Part shown: piece after piece, positions 11,394-20,679 of the stretch
Position numbering within the stretch: position 1 is the first letter of the stretch
Layout: the number at the start of each line of letters is the position of its first letter
Assembly (NCBI GenBank): GCA_001695595.3
Contig: MBPM02000096.1
Coordinates: forward strand, 1 to 64,000
Length of the DNA: 64,000 nucleotides
Reading direction: 5' to 3'
Source: Plasmopara viticola
Lineage: Eukaryota > Oomycota > Peronosporomycetes > Peronosporales > Peronosporaceae
Made by a program: the position numbers and the translations under genes
Notes under the pieces: generated by a model
Databases searched by the model: none
What the model was told of the DNA's origin: nothing
What the model saw: the letters and a program-made list of their open reading frames with translations, nothing else

Positions 11394-13079
11394 ATGACTA
11401 CCAAGCGCACCGAAGTCCTCCTAGGAGATGGTAACTACTACCATTGGGAGTTCAACATGAGAATGGCCCTCGCAAGAAAAGGGCTGCTGGGACACATTAT
11501 GGGCGCGAAGGGCGAGAGCGAAATAACGGAGACGTGGCTCGTGAATGACGCCAAGGCATTGGGTATAATTGCCCAGGGCGTCGAGATACAACACCAGACC
11601 AAGATACGGTCTGCTACTCGTGCCTTGGAGGCATGGGGAACGCTTCGCGATTTCTACCATCGTTCCACTTTACACAACCGTGTCACGATGACACGGCGCC
11701 TTCATGAGTTTAAGATGGAGAGTGGCACTCGCATGGTGGAACATCTGGACGCGTTCGATGAGCTGGTCGTGGGACTCCAGATGACGGGAGAGCCGGTGGA
11801 TGAATCAAGACAGCTAGTGGTGCTTCTGAGCAGCTTGCCGGCGGAATATGAAATAATATCTTCTATCGTGGAGAACGCCAAGGACATCACTCTGATCGAA
11901 GTCAAGGAGAAGCTGTTGAAGGAGTCAGACAGACTACAGAAGAAGGAAGCAAGTGAGAAAGCGTTTCGAGCCACATACAATGATGGACGGATCAAGGGCA
12001 GACGAGGAAGTGGCCGCAAGGATTACGCGCCACGCAAGGGCGGCGGTTTTCGGGGAAAATGCTTCAATTGTAATCAGACTGGTCATATGAAGCGGGACTG
12101 CCCAGCTGCTGAGAACCGTTCCAGAAACCGTTATAGCGGTAATGATGCAGTGTTTGCTGTGGGGGATGAGAAATCAGTAAGCTGGCTGATCGACAGTGGT
12201 GCGACTTCACACATGACCCCTCACCGAAGTGACTTGATCGACTTCAAGCAACTTAAAGACGACATCAAGGTAACAATTGCAGATGGCAGAAAGTTACGCG
12301 TCGAAGGAGCTGGAACAGTGAAGCTTATCGGCTTAGATGGAAGACGCATATCGATGATGGAAGTGCTGCTTATCCCTGGACTTGACAGACGTCTACTGTC
12401 GGTGGGAAAGCTTGCCGAACGTGGACTAAGTGTGGAGTTTCAGCGTGCTTCGTGCATCATTTGGGACAAGAACGAAGCTTTGGCAACTGGGACAAGAAAT
12501 GGGAAAGCTTACACACTGGATTGTCAGCAAGAGGAGGCACGATTGGTGCAATACTCGGGAGTTGATAGTCAGTGGGAGTTATGGCACGCTCGCATGGGAC
12601 ATCCAAGTGAGGACGTTTTAGTGAAAACTATGCGATCCACAGAAGGTATTCCTGCGCTAAAACAAGGTATCAAGACCCTGTGTGGTGGATGCATGAAGGG
12701 CAAGCAGACGATCGAAGCCTTTCCAGGACGCTCCATGACAAAGACATCGCGTGTATTGGAGTTAGTTCACACAGACGTGATGGGACCCATGAAGACACTT
12801 TCAAAAGGAGGTGCTAAATACATTTTGACGTTTGTGGATGATTATTCACGATATGTGGTGGCTTACTTTCTGGCAAAGAAGAGTGAAGTTGCGACAAGAT
12901 CACGATGTTTAAAGCACTGCATGAGAATCAGTGGGGAACCCGTATCAAGTGCCTGCGTTCGGACAACGGAACGGAGTTTGTCAACAAGACAGTTACGAAT
13001 TTATGTCAGCGGAACGGTATCATACATCAGCGTACAGTACCATACAGTCCCCAACAAAATGGTATTGCAGAACGAATGA
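11394..13079 (+). CDS. Copia gag, zinc knuckle, protease and start of integrase (frame 1)
   Basis: Begins 48 bp after the left LTR. It reads a copia gag (NYYHWEFNMRMAL near residue 14, then the LHEFKM region), a CX2CX4HX4C zinc knuckle (residues 223-236), and an aspartic protease with WLIDSGATSHM (about 264-274). Next come the GAG-pre-integrase HX3HX..CX2C zinc module and the first catalytic Asp of integrase (HTDVMGPM). After LAKKSEVAT the frame loses homology, at about 12885-12895. The remaining 60 or so residues to 13079 are an out-of-frame tail. The true product would continue in the next frame; a single missing base explains the break. All domains upstream of the break are intact. Confidence 0.88.
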   Translation: MTTKRTEVLLGDGNYYHWEFNMRMALARKGLLGHIMGAKGESEITETWLVNDAKALGIIAQGVEIQHQTKIRSATRALEAWGTLRDFYHRSTLHNRVTMTRRLHEFKMESGTRMVEHLDAFDELVVGLQMTGEPVDESRQLVVLLSSLPAEYEIISSIVENAKDITLIEVKEKLLKESDRLQKKEASEKAFRATYNDGRIKGRRGSGRKDYAPRKGGGFRGKCFNCNQTGHMKRDCPAAENRSRNRYSGNDAVFAVGDEKSVSWLIDSGATSHMTPHRSDLIDFKQLKDDIKVTIADGRKLRVEGAGTVKLIGLDGRRISMMEVLLIPGLDRRLLSVGKLAERGLSVEFQRASCIIWDKNEALATGTRNGKAYTLDCQQEEARLVQYSGVDSQWELWHARMGHPSEDVLVKTMRSTEGIPALKQGIKTLCGGCMKGKQTIEAFPGRSMTKTSRVLELVHTDVMGPMKTLSKGGAKYILTFVDDYSRYVVAYFLAKKSEVATRSRCLKHCMRISGEPVSSACVRTTERSLSTRQLRIYVSGTVSYISVQYHTVPNKMVLQNE

Positions 13080-15499
13080 ACCGCACGATAATGGAAAAGG
13101 CACGGAGCATGCTACACTACAAGTGTGTTCCGACATGTTGGTGGGCAGAGGCAGTAAGCACTGCGGTGTACCTGATCAACCGCTCTCCTAATACAGTGCA
13201 CCCAAATAACACCCCATATGAACTGGGATTTAAGATGAAGCCACGGATGGATCATCTTAGGGTGTTTGGGTCTCATGGATATGCTCACGTTGATCAAGTG
13301 AAGAGGACGAAGCTCGAAGCCAAAAGCTTCAAGTGCATGTTCCTTGGTTATGCCGAAGACACCAAGGGATACCGAGTTTACGATTTGGAGAAAGACAAGA
13401 TATCAGTATCACGGTCGGTGAAGCTGGACGAGCGTGAAGTGGGCGGCATTTATGAGACACACCCGCCCAAACAAATAAAAGTGATACACGTTACCAAAGA
13501 CAACGATGAAAGTGCTGTGTCCGGGCCGACGGAACACCAACAAGATCAAGATGAACTTATGGAGGGTGAAGGAGAAGATGAAATTCCAGATGCTCCAATG
13601 AATGAAGAGGAGTCCGACACAAATGAGTCAAGGATCGAGATGCTTCGATTACCGACCTCTGTACACTCTGAGCTGACAGAGTACAGACCTCCTACACTGG
13701 ATGCACAGGAAGATCGATTGGTATTTCGACCGCAAGTGGAACGTTCAAGGCGTACAAATGAACCAATGTTATTGCTGGAAAACGGATCAGATGCCGATGA
13801 AAGTCTGGGAGGAAGCGAAGGACCACCATCTTCAAAGCGTGCAAGGATTGATGAAGACGGCCTGATAGCTGAAGCTATTCTCGCTTACGCTGTGAGTGTT
13901 GGTGAAGAATCAGACTTGCCTACCACGTGTGCGCAGGCAATGTCTAGTGATGAGGCAGAACAGTGGCGACAAGCGATGGACGCCGAATTGCAGTCGCATC
14001 ACAAAAACAAAACATGGACACTCGTTCCACGAGAATCAATTGGACGTACGATTGGATGCCGCTGGGTCTTTGCTAAGAAGCGTGACCAGAATGGATGTGT
14101 TGTGCGCTACAAAGCACGATTGGTGGCTAAAGGTTTCAAGCAGAAATACGGCGTGGATTCCTTCGAGACTTACTCTCCAGTGGCCAACATGAACTCAATT
14201 CGAGTTGTACTCGCAGTGTGTGCGGTATTAGGCTACAAAATGGAACAGCTGGACGTCGACACCGCCTTTCTCAACAGTGTACTGTCGGATCGTGTTCACA
14301 TGGAAGTTCCAATTGGTGTTAAGGGAGCTCAAGGATTTGCGTGTCAGCTGAACAAAGCTATATATGGTCTCAAGCAAGCTGCAAGCGCTTGGAACAAGAC
14401 AATCGACCACGTCTTCAAGAAGAACGATTTTAAAAGTTGTGGAGCGGATCAATGCGTCTACGTGAAGAAAGTGGAAGAAGGTTTTGTGTACGTATGTCTT
14501 TATGTCGATGATATGATCATTGCAGCCAAGACGAGCGACGAGATTCTAGAGGTCAAGGGGATGCTTAAAAGTGTTTTCAAGATGAAGGATCTCGGTATTG
14601 CGAAGTTCATCTTGGGCATGGAGATCGACCACGACATGACAGCTTCCACACTAATGATCAAGCAAACACGCTACATTAGCGACGTGGCTGAGCGATTTGG
14701 GCAGAAAAACGCCAAGAACGTCGACAATCCGTGTACGTCCGGTCTCAAGCTGTCAACATCACAGTCACCAAGTACAGAAGCTGAGCGTTCAGAGATGCGG
14801 TCAAGACCATACCGCTCACTAATTGGATGTCTGCTATATGTTACAACTTGCACTCGGCCGGACGTCGCATACATCGTGACACAACTGTCTCGGTTTCTCG
14901 AAAAACCGGGATTACCACATTGGAACGCCGCAATTCGTGTATTGCGCTACTTAAATTCGACACGTCATCATGGGATCGTTTACCAAAGAGGGACGGGAAA
15001 GGTGATTATTGAAGCTTTTTCGGATGCTGATTGGGGTAGCAACACCGATGACAGACGGTCTGTCTCAGGTGTGTTGATCAACATTGGTAAAGCTCCGGTT
15101 GTATTCAAGTCCAAGTATCAGAGAACAGTTGCACTAAGTTCTGCAGAAGCAGAGTATATGGCGCTCAGCTTGTGCACACAAGAAGTACTTTGGGCGCGCG
15201 CAATGCTCAAGGACATGGGTCAAGAACAAGTGGGAGGCACGCAAATATGGGAAGACAATCAAGGTGCGATAGCTTTGGCAAACAACGCGGGCTACCACGC
15301 ACGTACAAAGCACGTGGACATCAGACATCACTTTATTCGGGAGAACGTTCAGCATGGATTACTCAAGATTGGCTACATTGATACGAAGAGTCAGCTTGCA
15401 GATATGCTAACCAAGGCGCTTGGAACCAAGATGCTGAAGTATCTGCGCGAAGCCTCCGGAATCAAGACCAAGTCAGCAACAAAGGACACACAGCATTAG
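12905..15499 (+). CDS. Copia integrase core, reverse transcriptase and RNase H (frame 2)
   Basis: Continues the polyprotein in another frame. It has the second integrase Asp in RSDNGTEF and the catalytic Glu in PQQNGIAERMNR. An acidic linker follows, then copia reverse transcriptase with RYKARLVAKG, QLDVDTAFLN, the IYGLKQA block and the catalytic YVDDM. RNase H has SDADWG, SSAEAEY, EDNQGAI and DIRHHFIRE, and the frame ends 13 bp before the 3' LTR. The first in-frame ATG at 12905 is only an artefact of the frame change, not a real start. Apart from that break the 864 codons are open, which fits a young copy. Confidence 0.88.
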   Translation: MFKALHENQWGTRIKCLRSDNGTEFVNKTVTNLCQRNGIIHQRTVPYSPQQNGIAERMNRTIMEKARSMLHYKCVPTCWWAEAVSTAVYLINRSPNTVHPNNTPYELGFKMKPRMDHLRVFGSHGYAHVDQVKRTKLEAKSFKCMFLGYAEDTKGYRVYDLEKDKISVSRSVKLDEREVGGIYETHPPKQIKVIHVTKDNDESAVSGPTEHQQDQDELMEGEGEDEIPDAPMNEEESDTNESRIEMLRLPTSVHSELTEYRPPTLDAQEDRLVFRPQVERSRRTNEPMLLLENGSDADESLGGSEGPPSSKRARIDEDGLIAEAILAYAVSVGEESDLPTTCAQAMSSDEAEQWRQAMDAELQSHHKNKTWTLVPRESIGRTIGCRWVFAKKRDQNGCVVRYKARLVAKGFKQKYGVDSFETYSPVANMNSIRVVLAVCAVLGYKMEQLDVDTAFLNSVLSDRVHMEVPIGVKGAQGFACQLNKAIYGLKQAASAWNKTIDHVFKKNDFKSCGADQCVYVKKVEEGFVYVCLYVDDMIIAAKTSDEILEVKGMLKSVFKMKDLGIAKFILGMEIDHDMTASTLMIKQTRYISDVAERFGQKNAKNVDNPCTSGLKLSTSQSPSTEAERSEMRSRPYRSLIGCLLYVTTCTRPDVAYIVTQLSRFLEKPGLPHWNAAIRVLRYLNSTRHHGIVYQRGTGKVIIEAFSDADWGSNTDDRRSVSGVLINIGKAPVVFKSKYQRTVALSSAEAEYMALSLCTQEVLWARAMLKDMGQEQVGGTQIWEDNQGAIALANNAGYHARTKHVDIRHHFIRENVQHGLLKIGYIDTKSQLADMLTKALGTKMLKYLREASGIKTKSATKDTQH

Positions 15500-15512
15500 C
15501 GGTGAGTGGGAG

Positions 15513-15658
15513 TGTTAACATTACACCGCTGAATGCATGTTGAACAGGTGGATGGCTTTACAGTAATTACAAGTACGTCACAATTAGTAATTACATATGG
15601 TAGCCATTCATTGGTCAGGATAAATATATTCACTTCGGTTTTTACTTTCTTCTTAACA
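15513..15658 (+). repeat. 3' LTR of the copia element
   Basis: 146 bp, identical by eye to the left LTR and followed by the TATTG target duplication. Confidence 0.95.
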
Positions 15659-15978
15659 TATTGCCATCAGGAAAACATAAACCGACAATCTAGACGAAGA
15701 GCCAGCTGCCCTGATCGCGTATCGCTCGTACAGCACAAGCGCCATCGGTAAGCGTAGTCGTAGCCGCTGAAGTCTAAGATACTGGGATGGGTTGGCAAGA
15801 CCCAAGAGTGCAAACTTGTAGCAACTAATAAAGAAGCCGCAAAAACACGTCCTGAAGGAATGAGGGGCACTTACTGGAGAAAGACCAGTACCCAAGAAGT
15901 TGACCACCAATAGAATACAGTAACTTATATTGTGGAATTTATAGTTACGTACTGGATTATCGAAAATGCACGAGTGGA
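15659..15978. other. Insertion flank downstream of the PX-domain gene
   Basis: About 320 bp with no supported gene. The copia element inserted here, some 320 bp beyond the stop codon of the convergent PX gene, possibly in or near its 3' region. Confidence 0.6.
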
Positions 15979-16554
15979 CTAACACTCGACGAACTTTAGA
16001 AACGCGTCCTTTTCAGCGAGCTCATTGTCGTTGGCAATGGCATTGAGCACGATACTCAGCTGCGTTTCACGCTCGTGGATCATTTTTGGGTTGTGCTTGC
16101 CACGCAATTTGGCGCCCAAGCCCGAGGCAGGCAAAGCTGGAAGGTGTTTCGGAGTGCCAAGTGCAACGACGAGTGCTTTGAAGTCGCTAAAGCGCTTCTT
16201 GAAGCTCGTCTCGCTTTCGATAATGTAGAAAACGACACCAGCTTCGTCGATTTCATGGCCAGTGATTTTGTACAGTTCCTTGGTGGCTTCTGTGGTCGTC
16301 TCAGCCTCAGCCTCAGCCTCGGGCTCGGTCGGTGGCGTGGTCTCCTCGGCCGGTGTCACGCTCTCTTCGGCCGGTGTCACGCTCTCTTCGGGCATTGGTT
16401 CCATCTCCTCTACCAGTGGCTCGCTCTTGTCCGCGTTGACTTCTTCGACATCAAGCTTGTCAACGGTGACGGGATCCGTCTCGGTAGAAGCGACCTCAGC
16501 CTTTGGTGTGGTCGTGATGGGTACATCTTCCGTTTTGGATTGTGCGCAGCCCAT
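15979..16554 (-). CDS. Lipid-anchored PX (phox homology) domain protein
   Basis: 191 residues. The ATG at 16554 is preferred because it gives MGCAQSK, a textbook N-myristoylation (Gly2) plus palmitoylation (Cys3) signal; an open stretch upstream of it does not look like coding sequence. Residues about 8-95 are an acidic, low-complexity linker rich in E, T, P and A. It includes an exact 21-bp tandem repeat (16346-16387) encoding EESVTPA twice. Residues about 97-190 form a PX domain with KRFSDF (RR-Y/F-SDF type) and a PALPASGLG proline turn. PX domains bind phosphoinositides, so the protein probably tethers or senses endomembranes or the plasma membrane. No partner domain is present. The specific function is unknown. 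Confidence 0.82.
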   Translation of the reverse strand: MGCAQSKTEDVPITTTPKAEVASTETDPVTVDKLDVEEVNADKSEPLVEEMEPMPEESVTPAEESVTPAEETTPPTEPEAEAEAETTTEATKELYKITGHEIDEAGVVFYIIESETSFKKRFSDFKALVVALGTPKHLPALPASGLGAKLRGKHNPKMIHERETQLSIVLNAIANDNELAEKDAFLKFVEC

Positions 16555-17555
16555 AACGATGGTTAGTAGTAGTCGAAGCGAGGACTTAAGTGGATCGAAG
16601 TGAGTTCGATAGTGAAGAGTGAGATCGATTGACGAAAGCCGGCCGGGAGAGACGATCGGGCGATTGCAACAGCTGGACGATGCTTCTACGGTCACAAACA
16701 GGTGCTAGGGCACAATAATGTGCCTACTTCTTTGCTGACCTTTTGCTTTGATTTCTATCACTAATTCTCAACATTATGCAATTCAACGCATTCTTTGCTG
16801 TTCAATAAACTTTAATCCTGTAATTTTGCGGCTTAATTGTAGGTCGTTGCCCCGTTTGATACCAATAACACCATTTCAAACAATGCTATTTCTCTACTCA
16901 AGTCAATACTATTGATCGTCAAAAACGACTTATGGCGATGCAACGATCGCGACGTCAGGGAAAGGCTTTACCAGGTCTCGCTTCAAGCTGGTTTGTCTAT
17001 ACTCTACAACGCCGCCAACTACTCGGATAGAAAACGACTGTGCTGAGCGTCTCAGTAGGACAGAGAGCGGCACTTTTCCGAGACATGAGTGGCAGCGAGT
17101 CCCATCTGTCCTACTTTGCGCAAAAAAAGGATGTATGAAAATACGGCCCACTCACAATATTTCCTCAACCTTTACTCATCTTGTCAGTGTTTTAGTGATG
17201 CTACCGCTTGGATTGCTGTCAATACTGTCCATAGACACACAAACCGTGAAGCCAATTCTATAAGAGCCAATGTTTTACTAAGTCGTAGCTCTTCTCAATA
17301 AGAATGTGTTGAAGGCTAAATTTTGCAATAAACCCCCCAAAAATGGTCTGTACAAATTAGCTCTTCTCGTTCATATTGTATTCAAGTCTAAATTCTCGAT
17401 AGAATGGCAAGAATTTTGTCCGACCACGCATCCACGACGTGAACCCCAAATTTACATACTGCATGCCACATCCTCCGTGGGCTTTCAACCATCCCGACGT
17501 GAGCGTCTTGAGCGCCGAGAAGCTACCTATTCATCGAGAAAACGCCTCGTAACTA
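16555..17555. other. Spacer, 1.0 kb, no supported gene
   Basis: Holds the promoter side of the PX gene and the 3' side of the receptor kinase. No motif-bearing frame was found. Confidence 0.6.
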
Positions 17556-19967
17556 TCACAGTTCAAACGCCGAGTGGAGCTTCAACAGTGTCCGTAATTC
17601 GTAGTGCGCGACGCTTGCACTCGGCCGATCACTGGCGTTGAAACTCAAGCACCGTTCAGCCAATTCTCGAATGTCTTCGGGGCAATTGGGACCCAAATCC
17701 GGCTTCTCTTCGCTAGAGACTTTGAGAACAATCAAGGCATTCGTCACGCCTTCAAACGGTTTAATGCACGTTGCGAGTTCCGACAAAATGACCCCAAACG
17801 AGTAAATGTCGGCCATTTCCGTGTACCGTTCGCCGCGCAGCACTTCCGGCGCAATCCAAGCCATGGTACCAATCCCCGCCGTCATGGTTGCGTCCACTTG
17901 CCACTCGCGACTGATGCCAAAGTCACTTAATTTCGCCTCGTACGATGCACTCAAGAGCACGTTCTTTGACTTGAGATCTCGATGAATGATTGGCGACGGG
18001 AATGAGTGGAGATACACAATGGCTTCCAATACATCGAGAGCGATTGAAGCCCTGGCTGGAAGGACGGATGAATTCTGGTACCAATCAAATTCTTTCGGGT
18101 ACAGTGCTTGCCGTTCGTGTTGCTGTTTCAAGAGCATATCGAGATCCCCATTCGGGAGGTATTCCATGAGCACGGCCATGTCGGACAACATGCTCCAACT
18201 CACACCAATAAAGCGCACAATCTTGGCATGCGAGAGCGTGGAAATGAGTTTAATCTCGTCAATAAACGCCCGCAAAGTCCGATCGTCCGTGGCTTTTTCC
18301 GGTAAGATCTTCTTGACCACAATCGGTCGATTCTGATACGACGCCAAGTAGACAATGCCATACCCGCCTTTCGCAATCGAGCGTTCAATATGCACGTCGC
18401 TTGCAGGCACGCGATACTTGACGAGCGCCGATTCCATGGCCGTGCCGCCAATCAGCGTCATTTTACTACCACTAAACATGGAATTGAACGCCGTCGATTC
18501 GTGCCGTTTATTGCTCCCAGGTGGCGAGGCCGTGTCCATGAGCGTATTGTTGGCAAAAAAGTTGTCGCCGTCCATGCGTCTCGCCGTCTCCTTGGTCTGG
18601 CGAACTCGGTACGTTCGGTAGGCAAACGCAGCGAGGGCGACCGCCAAGACGACGGCAAAACAAATGACAATGATCAAGATGGACGACGTGCCGTTGCTAC
18701 TGGCAATGGGCGCAGTCACAGAGCTCGCCGTGTCGTTCGTCAAGAGGTGGCCATACGTGCTCTCAAACACTTCGTCCGAAATGACACAGAGACTCAACCC
18801 CGACACGGCCACGAGGTCCGCGCCGGCCGTCGAGCACTCGATCTGCACGACGTTGGCCACAAAGACTTCGAGGCCTTTGATCGTCGTGTAATCCGAGCGC
18901 GAGATTTCAAAACTCGTGATTTCGTGCATGCCCAAGTCCAGTTTCGTCAACGCCATGGGGAACGCGACGCCACGGATGGACGCGATGGGATTGCCCGAGA
19001 AATTGAGCGAGGCGATACTGGATGGGAACGTATACGCCGTGAGTTCCGTGAGTTCATTGTTTGTCGCGGTAATCTGGACGACAGTGGGTGGGAGGCCCGT
19101 TGGCAACGACGTGATGGGATTGAAGGAAAAATCACTAGAAAGAGGAGAAAAAAAAAGAGTGAGTTTTGACACAAGAATAATTACAAAAGGGGGTACGTAC
19201 ATGTATTGTAAACTGCTTGGGAATCGCACTCCGTCCAAGGTTGAGAGACCGGATTGGACGAGGGACAAGTACTCGATCGTGTCGGGAAACATCGCGCCAT
19301 CTAACGTTGCCAAATCGAGATTGTGAATGTATAAGAGCGTCAACGACGACGGAAAGACGACGCCGGCAATGGAACCGATGGGATTGCCGCCGAGAAACAA
19401 TTGCGTCATGGAATCCGGCAAGGCCATGCCGTCAAAGGAGGTGAGACTGTTCCAACTCACGTCCAAGTACATGAGCGTGTCGGGGACTACTAAATCACTG
19501 AACGACGCAAGCTGGTTCGACGTCAAGGTCCTGGAAAAGAAGGTACACAAGTTAGTCATGCTGGGTCCGGAAACAACGGCCCGTCGTGGTCGTACAATTT
19601 ACTGAGCATCGTGAGATTGCCAAGAGCCACGGACGAAATATTATTGAGCGAGAAATCACTAAAAGTATGCATTATAATAAGACACAAGCAGTTAGTAGGT
19701 GCCAGGAACCTGGACATTGGTACACGTGTGGTCGTACAGGGTTGGCACATCGGGGGCACTGAGTACTTTTTCAATGCCCAAACTGCTGGCCGTGAGGTCG
19801 TCCTTGTTCACGTCTAGCTCCTCATGCTTGCAGTCAGCGTCCACTACAATGGCCACACTGTTGTCGCCACTGGCCATGAGTACAACTTCACCGGCTGTGG
19901 CACAGGCCTGGGCCCGTGTCGAGGCACGAAGGAGCACGAGGACCAGAGCACGAAATATGACACGCAT
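17556..19967 (-). CDS. LRR receptor-like protein kinase (TKL type), four exons
   Basis: The gene is reconstructed from splice sites: exon 1 19967-19726, exon 2 19658-19596, exon 3 19530-19201, exon 4 19134-17556. The three introns are 67, 65 and 66 bp with GTGTAC, GTACGA and GTACGT donors and TTTTAG, TTCCAG and TTCTAG acceptors. Phases agree and give 737 residues. Order: signal peptide (MRVIFRALVLVLL), an extracellular Cys-containing segment, leucine-rich repeats of a LxLxxNxLTSLDGxxLPxSL kind (about 80-300), one transmembrane helix (about 362-385), and a kinase (about 459-730). The kinase has GGYG, VVKK (Lys near 486), HRDLKSKN, SDFG, APEVL and SFGVIL. It probably relays an outside signal by Ser/Thr phosphorylation. 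All catalytic residues are present. The ligand is unknown. Confidence 0.88.
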
Positions 19968-20679
19968 CGTGGTTCCAAGCCGGTCGGGACGGACAGAGAC
20001 GCTGAAACTTGACAAAACCAACACAGTTCGACGCGCCGAGAGCTGCGCAATAGAATGTGGTGTTTGTGAAGGTCGAAAACGGCGTAAAAGCAGAGAGCGG
20101 AAGGACGATCGGGTCGAGAGATGTGAAATGGAAGGAAAGGGGAATCGAGTCAGCTCGAGGCGCAAGTCAGAACGTTGTTGTTTTGCCCAGTTGTGCTCAT
20201 GGGATTGGTGGAAACTCAACAACTTGCGTGGTACGAAAAAGGGGGTGATGCTGGGTACTAGGTTCCATTGACCAATAAAAAAGGGGTCAATTCGGTGTAT
20301 TATACTATTTTGACCGGATCAAAGGGGTACAGTCTGTGTGATAAATAACATGGACATGACGCGTGAAGAGGTGAAGGACCTCTCATGGTCAACGTTATAT
20401 CATAGAAGCTTGCTGAACAGATGCTCCGGCGTTGGCCAATCATCATAACTGTGCAGCTCGCCAAGGTTCTGTCCACTCGGTTCACTGGGACCATTACTGC
20501 TTGCTCCGCACAGCCTTTCTAACGCTCTTTTCCTCAATGGCCACGCCCTTGCTTGGCCGATGCGTTCACGCTCGCGTGTGCAAGCAGACGGCCCGCAATA
20601 ATATTATCAATGCGCTTTCCCACAAAGTTGGAAAACCAGAAGAGAAGAGAACACTTCCCATGCCTTGCCTTTACCTTGT
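19968..20679. other. Spacer between the receptor kinase and the TTLL gene
   Basis: About 710 bp holding the receptor-kinase promoter and the TTLL 3' flank. No supported gene. Confidence 0.6.

Larger units (their letters stand above)
11200..15658 (+). mobile_element. Complete Ty1/copia LTR retrotransposon
   Basis: Two identical 146-bp LTRs begin TGTTAACATT and end TTCTTAACA. The element is flanked by the 5-bp target duplication TATTG at 11195-11199 and 15659-15663. The internal part encodes gag, zinc knuckle, protease, integrase, reverse transcriptase and RNase H in copia order. A purine-rich tract (GTGAGTGGGAG) lies directly before the right LTR. No classical initiator-Met primer binding site was recognised after the left LTR. 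Identical LTRs point to a recent insertion. One frameshift in integrase probably makes this copy non-autonomous unless it is a sequencing error. Confidence 0.96.
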
